DNA from: Candidatus Bathyarchaeota archaeon
GTDB taxonomy: Archaea > Thermoproteota > Bathyarchaeia > RBG-16-48-13 > JAGTRE01
Direction of reading: 5' to 3'
Assembly: GCA_018396415.1 (NCBI GenBank)
Contig: JAGTRE010000005.1
Span: 35,388 to 88,046 of the forward strand
Length of the DNA stretch: 52,659 bases
Shown: in pieces, positions 50,674 to 52,659 of the stretch
How positions within the stretch are numbered: the first letter of the stretch is position 1
Layout of the letters: the number at the start of each line of letters is the position of its first letter
Position numbers and translations under genes: made by a program
The notes under the pieces: generated by a model
The model's input: only the letters and a program-made list of their open reading frames with translations
The model's database searches: none
Told to the model about the DNA's origin: nothing

Positions 50674-51087
50674 TTAAACCTCTAAGAAGTTTACAAGGAC
50701 TTCTCTCTCGCTGCGTGATAGGGCTACAAAGTACGTACCTTCCTTCGTCGGCTCTCTGAGAATTCTAATTAAAATTGGGTAAGTTCTCCTGTCAACATGC
50801 CATTGTTCAAATGCCAGATACTCGATTATGACCTTGTTGCCATCCGCGTGAATACGGAGTTTATTTGGACAAAAAATTTTGAAAGAATAATAGTCAACTT
50901 CTCTAATAAATATACGCCATATTCCGTTATCGAGGTTTGTTGTAAGTTGGTTTACTAACAATGTTTTGTAGCAGTCTTCTACAACTCGGCTTCCAGTGTT
51001 TATGATCTGTATCCCAGCTGAGGCTACTATAAGTAACGCGAGCAGCGTTGTCAACGTTTTTTCTATTAGTTCGGCCAAACTTTTCAC
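50674..51087 (-). CDS. Small pilin-like membrane protein
   Basis: 137 residues: MKSLAELIEKTLTTLLALLI, then VASAGIQIINTG, a membrane helix (about 11-28), and a beta-rich exterior part. GTG start overlaps the prepilin peptidase stop by four bases (GTGA), so the two are translationally coupled. The first of the small anchored proteins in the operon. Confidence 0.72.
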   Translation of the reverse strand: MKSLAELIEKTLTTLLALLIVASAGIQIINTGSRVVEDCYKTLLVNQLTTNLDNGIWRIFIREVDYYSFKIFCPNKLRIHADGNKVIIEYLAFEQWHVDRRTYPILIRILREPTKEGTYFVALSRSEREVLVNFLEV

Positions 51088-51755
51088 CCGAAAAATAGAA
51101 TTGAAAGATCACCGAGGGTTAACGAAACTATTAATGCTGCAAATAGGCAAGGGATAAGAGGAAGTTTATCCCTTTTCGGATTCTTTTCTATGATTGTGTA
51201 GAGCAGGGCTGGCAGCGGTAATGCTAGCAACGCTTTAGGTGTTATAAGGATAGAAACCACAACCACTATGGCTGCGTAAATCGCAAAATAAGCCTTAGGA
51301 CGATTACTTTGAGCTACCTTATATATCGTCATAAGATATGCCAAGACAAACAACGTGTTTATCATCAAAACCATTGAGAATGGTATTAAAACAGATATCC
51401 TAGGAGTCACACCTAATGGTTGTGAAAGACAGAAAGCCAATGACTCCGGATAGGTGGGATAGCAAAGTGATAATGCAAACAAATATCTTCCATCCCCATC
51501 TCCGATAGCACCAAGCTTCCAAAGGATAGCAGAGGAAATTCCAGCAAAACCAAGGTTAACAATACTCTTCAAGACAACAAGTTGGCTAAAGTTGAAAAGA
51601 GTTTGATGTAAGATAAATGAAGTGAACCCTACTGCGAAGAGAAAGCGATCTACAAAATCTGGATATACATAATTTTGAAGATCCTTAAAAGACGCGTAAA
51701 TCGAAGCTACTGTAAGAATAAGAAAAATCCCTCCCTCTTCAAGTAAAATTAGCAT
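51084..51755 (-). CDS. A24-family prepilin peptidase (PibD/FlaK/EppA-like)
   Basis: 223 residues with several membrane helices. The two catalytic Asp of aspartate prepilin peptidases are visible: one in ASIYASFKDLQNYVYPD (residues about 20-35) and one in GAIGDGDGRYLFAL (the GxGD motif). It would cut the N-terminal leaders of the small anchored proteins encoded downstream. Start ATG 51755 shortly after GGGGGT; GTG 51770 is an alternative. First gene of the operon and divergent from the ParA-like gene. Confidence 0.9.
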   Translation of the reverse strand: MLILLEEGGIFLILTVASIYASFKDLQNYVYPDFVDRFLFAVGFTSFILHQTLFNFSQLVVLKSIVNLGFAGISSAILWKLGAIGDGDGRYLFALSLCYPTYPESLAFCLSQPLGVTPRISVLIPFSMVLMINTLFVLAYLMTIYKVAQSNRPKAYFAIYAAIVVVVSILITPKALLALPLPALLYTIIEKNPKRDKLPLIPCLFAALIVSLTLGDLSILFFG

Positions 51756-51821
51756 CTGACCCCCAATCACTGCATGCGTGGTATATTTAAGCCTCCCTAC
51801 CTATTGAACTCGGGGAAAATT

Positions 51822-52472
51822 GTGTGCAAGTTTCTTCTATTTACAAGTGCAGTTGAAGACGTTGGAAAACGGCAGCTCGTAAATAATCTCGCTTATGCCT
51901 TAGCTAGTTATAGCAAGAAAGTCGCGGTGTTAACTTTAGATCACCGTAGGGAAGAAAGTCGTGAACAATTGGAGAAAGAAAGCATTAAAACATTTGATCG
52001 CCCTGACGTTTCATCATCAGGGCAATTCGATTTCATCTTGGTTAATTCGCCGTCGGGTGTTTTTCCCTGCGATGTGAGTGGTCATTATTTTATAGTTCTT
52101 ACACCGCTCTTCGACGTTATTTCTGTAAGCAGAACTTTTATGGATTCGCTAAATGTCGACTCAGCAATCCAAATCATCGTTAATATGGTAGGCCGGCATA
52201 AGGAATTGGAAGTTTATGGATATAGAATAGAAAGTTTGATGGGGGCTCCGGTAACTTACGAGATTCCATACGATAAAGTCGTAGTTAAGGCTGAGGCAAC
52301 GAAGCGGTTAGCAGTTAAAGCTTATCCTGGGTCAGCTTTTTCGCAAAGCATCTTAAAAATGGCAGCCCTAATTTCAGACCTCAGCTACCTGCCTCCACCT
52401 AATTATATAACCCAGAAATTTTTCAGAAATTTGCCTATGGCGTTTTCAAGGCTTATTTTGAGATGGTGTTGA
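51822..52472 (+). CDS. Divergent ParA/MinD-superfamily protein (TadZ/CpaE-like)
   Basis: 216 residues. KFLLFTSAVEDVGKRQLVNN, then LAYALASYSKKVAVLTLDHRRE, aligns with the deviant Walker A region of MinD/ParA proteins, but the KGG and the Thr/Ser after Lys are missing (EDVGKRQ). The FDFILVNSPSG strand matches Walker B with Asp replaced by Asn. It may bind nucleotide weakly or not at all, as TadZ/CpaE proteins can. The start GTG 51822 has GGGG upstream; ATG 51774 is possible. Probably recruits the pilus-like machine to a site in the cell. Confidence 0.75.
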   Translation: MCKFLLFTSAVEDVGKRQLVNNLAYALASYSKKVAVLTLDHRREESREQLEKESIKTFDRPDVSSSGQFDFILVNSPSGVFPCDVSGHYFIVLTPLFDVISVSRTFMDSLNVDSAIQIIVNMVGRHKELEVYGYRIESLMGAPVTYEIPYDKVVVKAEATKRLAVKAYPGSAFSQSILKMAALISDLSYLPPPNYITQKFFRNLPMAFSRLILRWC

Positions 52473-52476
52473 GTTT

Positions 52477-52659
52477 ATGGTTTCATACGAATTTGATCAA
52501 GAAACCAACAACGGTCTTAGAGAAAGTGTTAGGGATCTTAAACTTGGCTTCAATGGGTTGAATGAAGAAATACGTCAGCTGAAAATTCGCTTACTTGAAG
52601 TTGAAGATTACGTCTCGGCTTTAAAATTTCAACTCGATTTCATCCAAGAATTAATGGAA
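52477..52659 (+). CDS. Coiled-coil protein, N-terminal part (runs off window)
   Basis: From ATG 52477 the first 61 codons read MVSYEFDQETNNGLRESVRD, then heptad-rich LKLGFNGLNEEIRQLKIRLLEVE. It begins 4 bp after the ParA-like stop, so it belongs to the same transcript. No family motif is reached before the window ends. Likely another component of the pilus-like system. Confidence 0.7.
   Translation, partial: MVSYEFDQETNNGLRESVRDLKLGFNGLNEEIRQLKIRLLEVEDYVSALKFQLDFIQELME

Noticed and set aside
1-52659. CRISPR array, rRNA genes or complete insertion sequence
   Set aside because: No regularly spaced direct repeats, no rRNA sequence and no transposase frame were seen anywhere in the window.

Overview
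The window is archaeal chromosome, most likely from the TACK side and probably a Bathyarchaeia-type genome. The evidence is archaeal translation, tRNA-modification and transcription genes (Taw1, Trm5, TgtA, diphthine synthase, aEF-1B, TFB, Sm-like protein, aCPSF), a 20S proteasome beta subunit with CDC48/VAT, eL40 and an eL38-like protein, frequent TTG and GTG starts after GGAGG-type sites, and SepRS, which is restricted to methanogens, Archaeoglobus, Bathyarchaeia and some relatives. The lineage call is inference; no rRNA lies in the window.

Layout. 1-3 kb: hydrogenase maturation genes hypC and hypD, with a phosphoesterase and a methyltransferase between them. 3-16 kb: SAM-hydroxide adenosyltransferase, NMN adenylyltransferase, DPM1-like glycosyltransferase, Ogt, FIST protein, a proteasome beta paralogue without the catalytic Thr, then an RNA/nucleotide run (Taw1, ASCH, translin, SepRS, endonuclease V, CTP-dependent riboflavin kinase) facing FAD synthase, DUF357 and diphthine synthase. 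16-24 kb: intron-bearing tRNA-Lys, V4R protein, UPF0282, Trm5, Pcm, FEN1, CDC48, aEF-1B. 24.2-26.5 kb: a decayed inserted segment with integrase and phospholipase-D relics. 26.5-48.6 kb: housekeeping genes (DUF4392 plus class-III aminotransferase, geranylgeranyl reductase, Pth2, TruD, AspRS, SucCD, tRNA-Val, LarA, archaemetzincin, aCPSF2, TgtA, two PAC2 proteins, Sm protein, TFB). 48.6 kb to the end: a Tad/type-IV-pilus-like locus with a prepilin peptidase, five small membrane-anchored proteins and a divergent ParA/TadZ-like protein.

Main discovery: hypD is split by a 37-nt segment whose ends fold into a complete bulge-helix-bulge motif. Removing it at the canonical cut sites restores the reading frame exactly through the conserved Cys-Gly-Thr-His motif. 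This predicts a protein-coding mRNA intron spliced by the tRNA-splicing endonuclease. The tRNA-Lys(CTT) gene in the same window needs removal of two D-arm introns (33 and 20 nt), both with the same type of cut site, so the genome evidently has active splicing of this kind.

Other points worth following are the Thr1-to-Ala proteasome subunit, an identical 41-bp tract in both AAA modules of CDC48, four consecutive inverted repeats between two divergent genes, and an integrative-element scar that separated a zinc-ribbon gene from its usual aEF-1B partner and left a copy of its 3' end behind.
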